Source: Bacteroidales bacterium
Lineage (GTDB): Bacteria > Bacteroidota > Bacteroidia > Bacteroidales > UBA4417
Direction of reading: 5' to 3'
Assembly (NCBI GenBank): GCA_030654075.1
Contig: JAURYB010000174.1
Location: forward strand, 18,353-82,352
Length of the DNA: 64,000 nucleotides
The notes beneath the pieces are model-generated. The model was not told the DNA's origin and did no database searches. It worked only from the letters and a program-made list of their open reading frames with translations. Position numbers and translations under genes: made by a program. Numbering within the stretch: the first letter of the stretch is position 1; each line of letters begins with the position of its first letter. Of this stretch, positions 28,171-37,291 are shown one piece after another.

Positions 28171-28190
28171 TAATTGTAACACGACAATTA
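28171..28190. repeat. Small AT-rich hairpin upstream of tandem paralogue 2
   Basis: TAATTGT, loop AACACG, ACAATTA: a perfect 7-bp stem in the 118-bp spacer between the two paralogues. It has no T-run. It could be a weak operator or chance. Confidence 0.25.
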
Positions 28191-28256
28191 ACTGGCGATT
28201 TCCATTTGAAGTATATCAATAGTAGCCATAAATCACTAATCTTTAAAATCCTTACC

Positions 28257-30083
28257 ATGAAAAAAATCATTACCATAGCACTCTTATTAGCAAGTGTTTT
28301 TTCACAGGCCCAGCATTTCGACTGGGTAAGCACAGCCGGATATGCCGGGGTTGCAAACAGTTTTTCCGGGGCAATCGCTATTGCACGCGATTCGCAGGGG
28401 AATTTATATACGCTGGATGTTGCAAACGGAGCGCAACAATGCCAGGGTGATACCGTGCAGCCTATTTCGGGGGCCACCACCACCTTTCTATATAAATTTA
28501 ACGCAATTGGTGAATTGCAGTACATAAAACCTATCGGGGTAAATTTTGTTCCACTTAATCTCCAGGTGGGAGAAAATGATAACCTGTATTTGTTGGGGGC
28601 TCTTACAGGAACCAATCAATTAAGAGTGAATGACACTCTGATTACCGGTATTCAAAACAGAAATTATATCCTGAAATTTGATGCCAGCGGAAAGTTATTA
28701 TGGACAGCATTGAATAATGTAAGCTTTGGCGGGTTTTCCGATGCATGTATGTTATTGTATTACGACAATCATATTTATTTTCAAACCGGAAACTTATCTA
28801 TCAGTAAACTGGATACAACCGGACAGTTTATTTCAACCTTAACGGCTGATTCCTTTATCCCCAGTACTGCAATAACTGGTATATATTTTAAAGGTTCGGG
28901 TGTTTTTTCAAATGGCGATTTACTTTTTACAGCGGTTTCGCGGGGCACTTTAACCTATAATTCCATAACACTTGTCCCTGTTGTTGAAACAGGTTCAGTA
29001 TCTTTACTGATGCTCCGTACTTCCGGAAATTTAACCGTTGTCTGGGCAAAGTATGTAAATGGCGTAGGAAACCCTGCCGAAAACTTTATCCCGGTAACCA
29101 TTGGTAACGACGACGGAGTATATGTTGGGGTAGAAGTGAATTCAACTTTAACAGCCGGTACAGATGTAATTACAAATCCTGGTCCGGGATCTACCAATTA
29201 CACGGATGGAATATTAAAGTTAAATGAATTCGGAACTCCCATCTGGCTTAAGTCGGTAACAACCAATGCCCATGTATGGAGTGTATTTAATAACCGGGAT
29301 GGAAGCGGTGTTTTTTGTGGTGGCGATTTTACCGGGAATTTAACATTGGGCAACTTCACTATCAATCCTGTAAAGGGCAGTTCTTTTATAACCAAAATTG
29401 CTTATAATGGAACTTTTAAAAATGCATTTGCTTTCGCAGCAGGTCCTGGCTCAAAAGTAAAAAGTATGGCAACCAATGAACAAGGTGTTTTTTATGTGGG
29501 TGGCAAATTATTCAGCCGTATAGCTCCCACTTTCAGTTGTACACCCCGCGTAGCCAATACAGGATTGTATCTGGCGAAATTTACAGAAGAACCTGATGAG
29601 GCACCCCAGCCTTCAATAACCCGTTCGGGAATTGAGCTTACCGCATCGCCGGTATTTAACGAAGGAAGGATTCAATGGAATTTAAATGGAAATGCTATTC
29701 CCGGCGCGACCCATCAAACCTATACCGCTGCCGAAAACGGAGATTATACGGTTTCTTATTTTTATTCTTATAATTTAATCCCTTTGTGCATATCCACATC
29801 CGCAAAAATGAGTGTTATATCAGTCGGTTTGTCAGAAAACAAAAGCAACCGGTTTGCAGTGTACCCTAATCCTTTTAAAGGTGAAATAACCTTGGATTTT
29901 AAGGAATTTACAAGCCAGACAACTGTTACTGTTTTTGATTACAGCGGACGAAAGTTAGCTGAAAAAGAGATTTCAAATGCCTCACAAAAACTGGATCTGG
30001 GATATCTAAGCAATGGCGTTTATATAATTCAATTCCGGAATCAGGAAGGAGTTTTCACAAAACGGATTGTAAAACAGAAATAG
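28257..30083 (+). CDS. Secreted beta-propeller-like T9SS protein, tandem paralogue 2
   Basis: 608 residues from the ATG at 28257, which opens a signal peptide (MKKIITIALLLASVFSQAQ) nearly identical to that of paralogue 1. The frame is open further upstream, but that would add 17 non-signal residues. It is homologous to paralogue 1 through the propeller and the Ig-like module (GRIQWNLNGNAIPGATHQ) up to NKSNRFAVYPNP. After that the sorting domain is a different sequence (FKGEITLDFKEF). A strong terminator follows the stop. Confidence 0.83.
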   Translation: MKKIITIALLLASVFSQAQHFDWVSTAGYAGVANSFSGAIAIARDSQGNLYTLDVANGAQQCQGDTVQPISGATTTFLYKFNAIGELQYIKPIGVNFVPLNLQVGENDNLYLLGALTGTNQLRVNDTLITGIQNRNYILKFDASGKLLWTALNNVSFGGFSDACMLLYYDNHIYFQTGNLSISKLDTTGQFISTLTADSFIPSTAITGIYFKGSGVFSNGDLLFTAVSRGTLTYNSITLVPVVETGSVSLLMLRTSGNLTVVWAKYVNGVGNPAENFIPVTIGNDDGVYVGVEVNSTLTAGTDVITNPGPGSTNYTDGILKLNEFGTPIWLKSVTTNAHVWSVFNNRDGSGVFCGGDFTGNLTLGNFTINPVKGSSFITKIAYNGTFKNAFAFAAGPGSKVKSMATNEQGVFYVGGKLFSRIAPTFSCTPRVANTGLYLAKFTEEPDEAPQPSITRSGIELTASPVFNEGRIQWNLNGNAIPGATHQTYTAAENGDYTVSYFYSYNLIPLCISTSAKMSVISVGLSENKSNRFAVYPNPFKGEITLDFKEFTSQTTVTVFDYSGRKLAEKEISNASQKLDLGYLSNGVYIIQFRNQEGVFTKRIVKQK

Positions 30084-30103
30084 ATATTCTCGCTTCTAAC
30101 AAT

Positions 30104-30145
30104 AAAAGCAAAGGCTGTCAAATCCAAATGACAGCCTTTGCTTTT
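30104..30145. terminator. Bidirectional rho-independent terminator
   Basis: Arms AAAAGCAAAGGCTGTCA (30104-30120) and TGACAGCCTTTGCTTTT (30129-30145) pair perfectly over 17 bp around an 8-nt loop. A T-run follows on the plus strand, and an A-run precedes it, giving weak symmetry. It lies between convergent stops at 30083 and 30152 and serves both the secreted-protein cluster and the isoaspartyl peptidase gene. Confidence 0.9.
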
Positions 30146-30151
30146 TTTAAA

Positions 30152-31144
30152 TTATTTCTCACCAAACATGGCTACTTTTATCTCACCACCAGATTTGATA
30201 TATCCCCTGAACATTCCGGATGTATTAAATGGCATGGCAATATTTCCGGTTTTATCCACGGCAATAATTCCACCGATTCCACCCAGGGTTTTAAGTTTTA
30301 TCATAACCACTTCATTAGCGGCTTCGGTCAGCGTTGAACCTTTATACTTCATAATTGCAGCAATATCATAGGCAACCACATTGCGGATAAAAAACTCCCC
30401 GTGGCCGGTGGCTGAAACCGCGCAGGTATTATTATCGGCATACGTACCGGCTCCAATTACAGGAGTATCGCCTATACGCCCGTATTTTTTATACGTCATT
30501 CCTCCGGTTGAAGTCGCTGCAGCCAGATTTCCCAGTTGATCAACTGCTACACATCCAACGGTTCCGTGTTTTTTATCCAGAGCATCAAGAGAATCGGAGT
30601 TTGCTTTGGCTTTCATGTAGGCATCCCAGCGTAGTTGAGTAAAGAAATATTCGGGCGAAACAATTTCAAGTCCCTGCTCAGCGGCAAAGGTTTCAGCACC
30701 GATACCTGATAGCATCACATGGTTCGATTTTTCCATAACCGCTCTTGCAGCAGTGATAGGATTTCGGATGGTTTTTACTCCCGCAACAGCGCCTGCTAAA
30801 CCGGTTTTGCCATCCATTATTGCAGCATCCAATTCATTTTTACCATCAGCATTGAAAACAGCACCTTTGCCGGCATTAAAAAGCGGGCTATTCTCCATCA
30901 TCCTGACGCAGGACTCAACTGCATCGAGGCTGGTTCCGCCTGCCTTCAGGATAGAATCTCCATGCTTCAGAACTTCGGTTAATTTTGCTTCGAATTCAGC
31001 TGCTTTTGCAGCCGGAAGGTTAGCCGGAGTAATGTTGCCGGCACCTCCATGGATTACAAGTGTATACTTGCCTGAAGTCTGTGAATTGGATAAAAAAGTG
31101 AGTGACAGGAAGAAGATGAGAAGAAGAGGGATCGTTGCTTTCAT
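30152..31144 (-). CDS. Exported isoaspartyl peptidase/L-asparaginase (Ntn hydrolase)
   Basis: 330 residues with a signal peptide (MKATIPLLLIFFLSLTFLSN). The enzyme cleaves isoaspartyl dipeptides and asparagine after self-splitting before the catalytic Thr: T195 in KKHGTVGCVA. The substrate loop GGMTYKKYGRIGDTPVIGAG and the N-terminal VIHGGAG are typical. The length matches plant-type asparaginases. The signal peptide places it in the periplasm. It is probably monocistronic: a terminator follows, and a repeat-bearing spacer separates it from the permease. Confidence 0.92.
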   Translation of the reverse strand: MKATIPLLLIFFLSLTFLSNSQTSGKYTLVIHGGAGNITPANLPAAKAAEFEAKLTEVLKHGDSILKAGGTSLDAVESCVRMMENSPLFNAGKGAVFNADGKNELDAAIMDGKTGLAGAVAGVKTIRNPITAARAVMEKSNHVMLSGIGAETFAAEQGLEIVSPEYFFTQLRWDAYMKAKANSDSLDALDKKHGTVGCVAVDQLGNLAAATSTGGMTYKKYGRIGDTPVIGAGTYADNNTCAVSATGHGEFFIRNVVAYDIAAIMKYKGSTLTEAANEVVMIKLKTLGGIGGIIAVDKTGNIAMPFNTSGMFRGYIKSGGEIKVAMFGEK

Positions 31145-31181
31145 TTTGAAATGGGATTTAATAATTTTATTTGAAAACTCT

Positions 31182-31214
31182 AACCCTTGAAGGGTTTACA
31201 ACCCTTCAAGGGTT
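31182..31214. repeat. Double palindrome AACCCTTsAAGGGTT
   Basis: AACCCTTGAAGGGTT at 31182-31196 and AACCCTTCAAGGGTT at 31200-31214. Each is self-complementary about its central base, and the two are reverse complements of each other. It lies between the isoaspartyl peptidase start and the permease stop, and is probably a REP-like extragenic repeat or an RNA hairpin ending the permease message. Confidence 0.6.
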
Positions 31215-31402
31215 TCTCATGCCAAAATTCTATTTTTTACCATTTTCTTTATTAGTTTTACTGAAATGCAATTGTAACTACCTCATAGATGGCAATAAAC
31301 CGCATTAAAAAACGTGAAACTATCAGCATAAAAGCAAAAAGCCGCGGCATACTATTAATTACATCTGATGTAAGAAGCTATGAGTACCAGGAATAGAAAA
31401 AA

Positions 31403-33169
31403 TTAACTGAAATTGCTCGATGGATTAGAGGTCTTAGGCTCATCCGGATCCAATTCATAATTATGGTTCCTGAGCTTACTGTGTCTCATGCCGTAAGCAA
31501 AATATAAAACCAACCCGATTACCAGCCAGATCAGGAACCGCATCCAGTTGGTTATTCCCAGTTCGCTCATCAGGTATAAATTGGTAATCAACCCCAACAC
31601 CGGTATCAGCGACCATTTTCTGATCACAGCGTAAACAGTTGTAAGTATTGCCCCAACAATAAAAACAAACATGGGCAACTGGTTATGAAACCCTTTGGAC
31701 ACATGGTTGCTCCCGTTAAAAATTCCGGCAAAAAATCCCGGATTTGACAACCAGATTATAACCAAAATAACTGCCCATATAGGTAGCAAATATAAGCGGC
31801 TGTTAGCATATGGAACATTGAAACCTCTTTTATTTACATCCTGATTGCCTCTTGGATGAAGTATTAAAACGCCGCCCGAAACCAGGATAAACGCAAATAA
31901 AGTGCCTATACTTGTAAGGTCGGTTACTTCGGTTAAGTTCAGAAACAAGGCGGGAATGGCAACCATGAATCCTGTAATTATGGTGGCAAAGGCCGGTGTA
32001 CGGTACTTTTTATGAAGCTTTGAGAATCTGGGAGGCAAAAGTCCGTCGCGGCTCATGCTCATCCATATACGTGGCTGACCGACCTGGAAAACCAGCAATA
32101 CACCAGCCATCGCGATTACGGCTCCCAATGCAATAACACCGGATAGTTTTGTAAGATGCAACGTCTCGAAAGCATAAGCCAGCGGATCAGAAACTCCCAG
32201 CTGACTGAATGGAACCATCCCGGTTAGCACAAGACTGATTATTACATACAAAACAGTAGTGATTGCTAATGCATAAATCATAGATCTCGGTAAATCGCGG
32301 CGCGGATTTTTGCATTCCTCGGCAGTAGTCGAAATTGCATCAAAACCGATGTATGCAAAGAAAACACCCGAAACACCTTTTAAAACTCCGCCGATGCCGT
32401 TAGGCGCAAATGGGCTCCAGTTCTTCGGATCAATATAAAATGATCCTACGGCTATTACTAACATCAGGATGCCTATTTTTATAAGCACCATAATGTTGCC
32501 GGCCATTTTGGTTTCGTAAATGCCTTTGTATACCAGCCAGGTTATGAAAACAACAATACCCAATGCGGGTATATCAGCAATAAACCGGATGTTGCCGATA
32601 TGTGGCGCCAAAAGCCATGCCTGGTAAGCTTCGCGCAGGTTTGTATCAAGACCAGCTAAAGTCACACCTGACTGGAGTTGTTCCGTTGCCAGCTTAAATC
32701 CTTTGGCTGCGCTGAGGTAATCAATAGCCAGGTATTCGGGTATGTTAATGTGAAGACCACTCAGTAAGCCTGTAAAATATCCGGACCACGAAATAGCTAC
32801 GGCAATATTTCCGATGGCATATTCCATAATCAGATCCCAGCCAATGATCCAGGCAATAAGTTCTCCAAAACTGGCATATGCATAGGTGTATGCGCTTCCG
32901 CTAATAGGGATAGATGATGCAAACTCAGCATAACACATGGCTGATAAGCCGCAGGCTATAGCCGTAAAAACAAATAACAATGATACGGCCGGACCACCGC
33001 TGGCTGCAGCATTTCCAATGGTGCTGAATATTCCGGCACCAATAATAGCGGCAATTCCCATTGCCGTAAGATCCCTCACGCCAAGGCGGCGTTTCATCAA
33101 ATCAGGATTGCTTTCGTCGGCATGACGAAGGATCATTTCAATAGACTTCTTCCTGAAAATATTTTGCAT
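31403..33169 (-). CDS. Amino-acid permease, APC superfamily (cationic amino-acid transporter type)
   Basis: 588 residues, a multi-spanning inner-membrane transporter. The first helix carries MGIAAIIGAGIFSTIGNAAA, the unwound substrate-binding GxG segment of APC transporters. GVFFAYIGFDAISTTAEECKNPRRDLPRS (in pieces) is the typical helix 6 and loop. The length and the extra helices at the C terminus fit the CAT/YfnA subgroup, which has 12-14 helices. The substrate is not readable from sequence. It probably has its own transcript; the next gene upstream, a lipoprotein, is 222 bases away. Confidence 0.9.
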   Translation of the reverse strand: MQNIFRKKSIEMILRHADESNPDLMKRRLGVRDLTAMGIAAIIGAGIFSTIGNAAASGGPAVSLLFVFTAIACGLSAMCYAEFASSIPISGSAYTYAYASFGELIAWIIGWDLIMEYAIGNIAVAISWSGYFTGLLSGLHINIPEYLAIDYLSAAKGFKLATEQLQSGVTLAGLDTNLREAYQAWLLAPHIGNIRFIADIPALGIVVFITWLVYKGIYETKMAGNIMVLIKIGILMLVIAVGSFYIDPKNWSPFAPNGIGGVLKGVSGVFFAYIGFDAISTTAEECKNPRRDLPRSMIYALAITTVLYVIISLVLTGMVPFSQLGVSDPLAYAFETLHLTKLSGVIALGAVIAMAGVLLVFQVGQPRIWMSMSRDGLLPPRFSKLHKKYRTPAFATIITGFMVAIPALFLNLTEVTDLTSIGTLFAFILVSGGVLILHPRGNQDVNKRGFNVPYANSRLYLLPIWAVILVIIWLSNPGFFAGIFNGSNHVSKGFHNQLPMFVFIVGAILTTVYAVIRKWSLIPVLGLITNLYLMSELGITNWMRFLIWLVIGLVLYFAYGMRHSKLRNHNYELDPDEPKTSNPSSNFS

Positions 33170-33391
33170 ACTAATCTGCTGGCGCTGTAAATATAGCAGA
33201 TATTTATGGAACAGCTGCTGATTCCTGGAATCTCAGTTTCAAAAAATCAGATTTGTGGTTTTGTGATTATTTTAAGTCTCAATAAATCAGTTTGAACTGT
33301 GGCAATATCAATAAGAAAACGCCAGAAATCTGACGCTTTAAAAATTTAATCACAGAAGTGAAATGTAAAATTAAATTTTTACTTAAGCTCT

Positions 33392-33946
33392 TTATAACGG
33401 GCTGATCGTAATCTCAATGCCACTTTCCAGTAATGTTTCCATTGGTAAAGCAGGTATATTCCCGTTCAAATCACCTAAAAGTGTTATGATGAAAGGATTT
33501 TTAACTGTCGCTAACATATCCACATCTTTAACCACAAAGTCAATGGAACTATCTGTCGCATTGATTATTGGTGATGTAGCTATCTCAATTGGTAAACCAC
33601 CTTGAGGCGTTACAGTAACACGTGCTGAAGTTAACCAGTTGATTTTAGCCGTTTCAGGTGAGACAATAGAAAACTTCAATTTGTAAAAACTGGCACGATC
33701 TATCAATCCGGTATGAGAGCCTGCTATGCTGTCGATATTAATAGCGGAGTTTGATTGCGAATACAGCACCATTTCAGTTTTCAGCTGTGAAATTGAAGTT
33801 GAATCAATGGTGACATGACTATCCGGTAAGTCATACGTAATCTTAAAAGTAGTAGCTTCTTTCAGTTTTTCACACGATTGCAACAAAACGAGTGATATTC
33901 CAATGCCCAGCAAAAGGGGTAAGGTAATCCATGATTGAGTTTTCAT
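33392..33946 (-). CDS. Lipoprotein of unknown function
   Basis: 184 residues. A signal peptide with lipobox LLQSC (Cys at about 25) predicts a membrane-anchored lipoprotein. The mature part is beta-rich (FKITYDLPDSHVTIDSTSIS, then WLTSARVTVTPQGGLPIEI) without a recognised domain. It has no close neighbours: 222 bases to the permease and 264 bases to dxs, and both spacers show nothing clear. Confidence 0.75.
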   Translation of the reverse strand: MKTQSWITLPLLLGIGISLVLLQSCEKLKEATTFKITYDLPDSHVTIDSTSISQLKTEMVLYSQSNSAINIDSIAGSHTGLIDRASFYKLKFSIVSPETAKINWLTSARVTVTPQGGLPIEIATSPIINATDSSIDFVVKDVDMLATVKNPFIITLLGDLNGNIPALPMETLLESGIEITISPL

Positions 33947-34210
33947 AATAAAAAGTTGATTAGATGACGTTAATCCAGCCGGTAAATTTGATAGGACATT
34001 TTCTATTAACGTTTATTGTGTTTTTAAGTTGCCTGGTAATGAAGACTTATTCAGAAACATTAACATATAATTAATGGACTATTGATCAATATGTAACTAC
34101 CGAAAAAGAAAAAATATCAGGATTTGTTTCTGAAAACAGTCAGGTGCCGACCATTTAAAAATAGTATGGAGAAATAAAGCAGTAAAACACCTGCTAAACA
34201 ACGGCGGTTT

Positions 34211-36115
34211 TTATGATGCCATGAACTGAATAGCGGCTTTCACTATTCCCTCCAAATCTATTCCGCACTCGTGGTGCAGTTCTTCCAATGTTCCCTGTTC
34301 CACAAAACGATCAGGTACTCCAAGCCGATGTATTGTGGCTTTGTGATAGCCGTTGTCATTGGCAAATTCAGCAACCGCGCTTCCTAATCCGCCAATTATG
34401 GATGCATCTTCCAATGTTATAACTTTATTAAACTGGCTTAATATCAAATGTAGTAATTCTTCATCGATTGGTTTTAGAAAACGGGTATCGTATAGCGCAA
34501 CTTCAATATTTTTTCCTGAAAGTATATTACATGCCTGCAATGCTACATTGCCTATGGGACCAATAGAAATTACTGCAAGATCTTTGCCTTCACGAATAAT
34601 GCGCCCTTTCCCAACCTCCAATGCAGTAAATGGTGTTTTCCATTGAGGCATTACTCCCCGTCCGCGCGGATAGCGGATAGCAAACGGCCCCATCCCTTCG
34701 AGTTGGGAAGTGTACATCATATTCCGAAGCTCTTCCTCGTTCATAGGTGAGCAAATCACGATATTCGGAATTGCTCTCAGGTAAGCCAGGTCGTAAACAC
34801 CATGATGAGTGGCACCGTCTTCGCCAACCAGTCCACCACGATCGAGGCAGAAAACAACATTTAGGTTTTGCAATGCAACATCATGTATTACCTGGTCGTA
34901 TGCCCGCTGCATAAAACTTGAGTAGATATTACAAAACGGAATTAATCCGCTTGCTGCCATTCCTGCCGAGAAAGTTACAGCATGTTGTTCAGCAATTCCC
35001 ACATCAAAAGCACGGTCGGGCATTTTGGCCATCATCAGGTTAAGCGAACATCCTGTAGGCATTGCAGGCGTTACACCTACAATCTTTTTATTCATTTCGG
35101 CCAATTCGATAATGGTTTTTCCAAATACTACCTGGTATTTAGGTGCCTGGTTGTGGCATGCAGTTTCTTTCAACTCACCTGTTTCCATATTGAAAACGCC
35201 TGGTGCGTGGAATAAGGTCTGGTCACGTTCCGCTTTTTCGTATCCTTTGCCTTTCACCGTTATTACATGCAGTAGTTTAGGCCCAGGTATGTTTTGCATA
35301 TCCCGCAACAGGTGAACGAGTTTTACAACATCATGTCCGTCAACAGGCCCGAAATACCGGAAGCCGAAAGCTTCGAAAAGATTACTTTCTTTTAGCAGTG
35401 ATGTTTTCACTGCGTTACCGATTTGTTTAACTACTTCCCTGGAATTGGCGCCATAGCGGGTTTTTCCACCCATGAGCCACCATATTTTGTTACGGATCCG
35501 GTTGTACGTTTTGGAAGTGGTAATATCGGTAAGATATTTGGAAAGCCCTCCAACATTTTTATCAATTGCTATCCCGTTATCATTCAGGATTACCAGCAGA
35601 TTTGCTTTTGAAACGCCTGCATTGTTCAGGGCTTCCATTGCCATTCCGGCAGTCATCGAGCCATCGCCGATTACAGCAATATGTCTCCTCGTTTTATTCC
35701 CCTGTAATTCAGAGGCTACAGCCATTCCTAATGCTGCAGATATACTTGTTGAGGAATGCCCTGTGCCGAAAGCATCGTATTCGCTTTCCGAAATCCTTGG
35801 GAAACCGCTGATTCCATTGTAGGAGCGGTTTGTAAAAAATATATCCTTCCGGCCGGTAAGAATTTTATGGGCATAAGCCTGATGACCTACATCCCAAATC
35901 AGTTTATCTTCAGGCGTATTGAATGCATAATGGATAGCAGCTGTAAGCTCAACCACGCCAAGGCTGGCACCAAGGTGTCCGGGATTACGTGAAATTACTT
36001 CGAGAATGAATTGACGCACATCCTTACACACTTGCGGAAGCTCTTCAACCGGGAGTTTACGCATGTCTGCAGGTGAATCGATATTTGATAACAATGTGCC
36101 CTGTGCGGGAGTCAT
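34211..36115 (-). CDS. dxs: 1-deoxy-D-xylulose-5-phosphate synthase
   Basis: 634 residues, full length. The enzyme joins pyruvate and glyceraldehyde 3-phosphate with thiamine diphosphate, the first step of the MEP isoprenoid pathway. Visible features are DVGHQAYAHKILTGR, GDGSMTAGMAMEALNNA with the ThDP/Mg motif, the central AEQHAVTFSAGMA, and the C-terminal transketolase domain (ITLEDASIIGGLGSAVAEF). No other pathway genes are nearby. A -7-like box lies 18 bases before the start. Confidence 0.96.
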   Translation of the reverse strand: MTPAQGTLLSNIDSPADMRKLPVEELPQVCKDVRQFILEVISRNPGHLGASLGVVELTAAIHYAFNTPEDKLIWDVGHQAYAHKILTGRKDIFFTNRSYNGISGFPRISESEYDAFGTGHSSTSISAALGMAVASELQGNKTRRHIAVIGDGSMTAGMAMEALNNAGVSKANLLVILNDNGIAIDKNVGGLSKYLTDITTSKTYNRIRNKIWWLMGGKTRYGANSREVVKQIGNAVKTSLLKESNLFEAFGFRYFGPVDGHDVVKLVHLLRDMQNIPGPKLLHVITVKGKGYEKAERDQTLFHAPGVFNMETGELKETACHNQAPKYQVVFGKTIIELAEMNKKIVGVTPAMPTGCSLNLMMAKMPDRAFDVGIAEQHAVTFSAGMAASGLIPFCNIYSSFMQRAYDQVIHDVALQNLNVVFCLDRGGLVGEDGATHHGVYDLAYLRAIPNIVICSPMNEEELRNMMYTSQLEGMGPFAIRYPRGRGVMPQWKTPFTALEVGKGRIIREGKDLAVISIGPIGNVALQACNILSGKNIEVALYDTRFLKPIDEELLHLILSQFNKVITLEDASIIGGLGSAVAEFANDNGYHKATIHRLGVPDRFVEQGTLEELHHECGIDLEGIVKAAIQFMAS

Positions 36116-36133
36116 AGTCCGGAATTTGGAGTG

Positions 36134-36141
36134 TAAAAGTA
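36134..36141 (-). promoter_or_regulatory. Putative -7 box of dxs
   Basis: Reads TACTTTTA on the minus strand, one base from TAnnTTTG, 18 bases before the dxs ATG. It matches the box before the LytTR operon in sequence and position. No clear -33 box. Confidence 0.4.
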
Positions 36142-36301
36142 AGGTTTTCCTGCATAAACGAACCCTATAAAAGGATATTATTGTGTTTATGGGATATTAT
36201 CAAAAAACCGGATTCTGTATTTCGAAGCCGGCTTATTGGATGTCAATTTGTTAGAAAAGTTGGTCTTAAAATAAACCACACAATTTGTTGTATCTGCGTT
36301 C

Positions 36302-36625
36302 TTAAAGGAATCCCAACTCCAGCATCCCCATTTCGCTGATCATATTGCGATCCCAGGGTGGTTCAAAAGTCAGGGTAATTTTCGCGTCGGTAACGCCTTC
36401 CACATTTTTCACTGTTTCGTGCACTTCAATTGGAAGACTTTCGGCAACCGGGCAATTCGGAGCTGTGAGCGTCATGGTAACATGGGCTACAAAATCATCA
36501 TCAACAAGAATTGTATATATAAGACCCAGGTCGTAAATATTTACAGGAATCTCCGGATCGTAAATGGTTTTAATCACCTGGACAATTCTTTCGGAGATTA
36601 TATCTTTTTCTATCTGTTTACGCAT
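36302..36625 (-). CDS. SufT-like MIP18/DUF59 Fe-S assembly protein
   Basis: 107 residues. The DUF59/MIP18 fold is shown by IYDPEIPVNIYDLGLIYTI at the N terminus and MTLTAPNCPVAESLP with the invariant Cys58. Homologues (SufT) help mature Fe-S proteins by carrying clusters to targets. It is the last gene of the minus-strand suf series, 213 bases after sufE, a gap holding tandem repeats. Confidence 0.88.
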   Translation of the reverse strand: MRKQIEKDIISERIVQVIKTIYDPEIPVNIYDLGLIYTILVDDDFVAHVTMTLTAPNCPVAESLPIEVHETVKNVEGVTDAKITLTFEPPWDRNMISEMGMLELGFL

Positions 36626-36670
36626 TGAAAAGGTTTTAGGCTTTAGGGATTAGGTTTTGGGGTAAATATT

Positions 36671-36796
36671 TACGATTTACGATTTACAAGGTACGATTTA
36701 CGATTTTGAATTACGATTTTCTGTTTTCTGTTTTCCGGAAATTATTTACGATTAACGGATAACAATTAACGATTAACCAGGTACGATTAACGATTT
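36671..36796. repeat. Tandem TACGATTTACGATT-type low-complexity repeats
   Basis: About ten degenerate copies of TACGATT or TAACGATT fill most of the spacer between sufE and the SufT-like gene. Copies directly abut or are separated by irregular bases, so this is not a CRISPR array. It looks like slippage-expanded extragenic sequence. Confidence 0.7.
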
Positions 36797-36838
36797 TGGA
36801 TTCCCATTTCCCCTTTTCCATTTTCTTTTTCCAACCGA

Positions 36839-37267
36839 TTAACTATTCTTCTCCTTCACCTGGTATGCAAAAGCATAAAGTTTAATCTGTTTAACCATCG
36901 AAAGCAATCCATTGCTCCGGGTTGGGGACAGATGTTCTTTAAGTCCGATCAGGTCCAGGAAAGTAGTTTCGGCTTCAACAATTTCAACTGGTGTATGACC
37001 TGAGAACACGCGGATCAGCAAATAAGCTATTCCTTTTGTTATCACCGCATCGCTGTCGGCAGTAAAATAAATCAGTCCATCTTTATACTCCGAACTAAGC
37101 CAAACCCTCGATTGACAACCGGTTATCAGGTTTGCATCTGTTTTTTGAGTGTCGTCGATCAAAGGGACCGACCTTCCCATTTCAATCAGGTAATTATACT
37201 TGTCCATCCAGTCGTCGAACTGGTTAAATTCATTGATTATCAGATTCGTAGTTTCTTTGATCGTCAT
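36839..37267 (-). CDS. sufE: SufE sulfur acceptor protein
   Basis: 142 residues. SufE takes persulfide sulfur from SufS onto its own Cys and passes it to SufBCD. The acceptor Cys is C51 in LITGCQSRVWL, and IINEFNQFDDWMDKYNYLIEMG is the typical N terminus. The gene starts 24 bases after sufS ends, in the order sufB-sufC-sufD-sufS-sufE on the minus strand. Confidence 0.94.
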   Translation of the reverse strand: MTIKETTNLIINEFNQFDDWMDKYNYLIEMGRSVPLIDDTQKTDANLITGCQSRVWLSSEYKDGLIYFTADSDAVITKGIAYLLIRVFSGHTPVEIVEAETTFLDLIGLKEHLSPTRSNGLLSMVKQIKLYAFAYQVKEKNS

Positions 37268-37291
37268 TTTATCTATACTTTTTTGTCCTGC

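Noticed and set aside
36671..36796. Regular TACGATT repeats as a CRISPR array
   Set aside because: The units are 7-8 bases, abut each other and have no unique spacers, and no cas genes are present.
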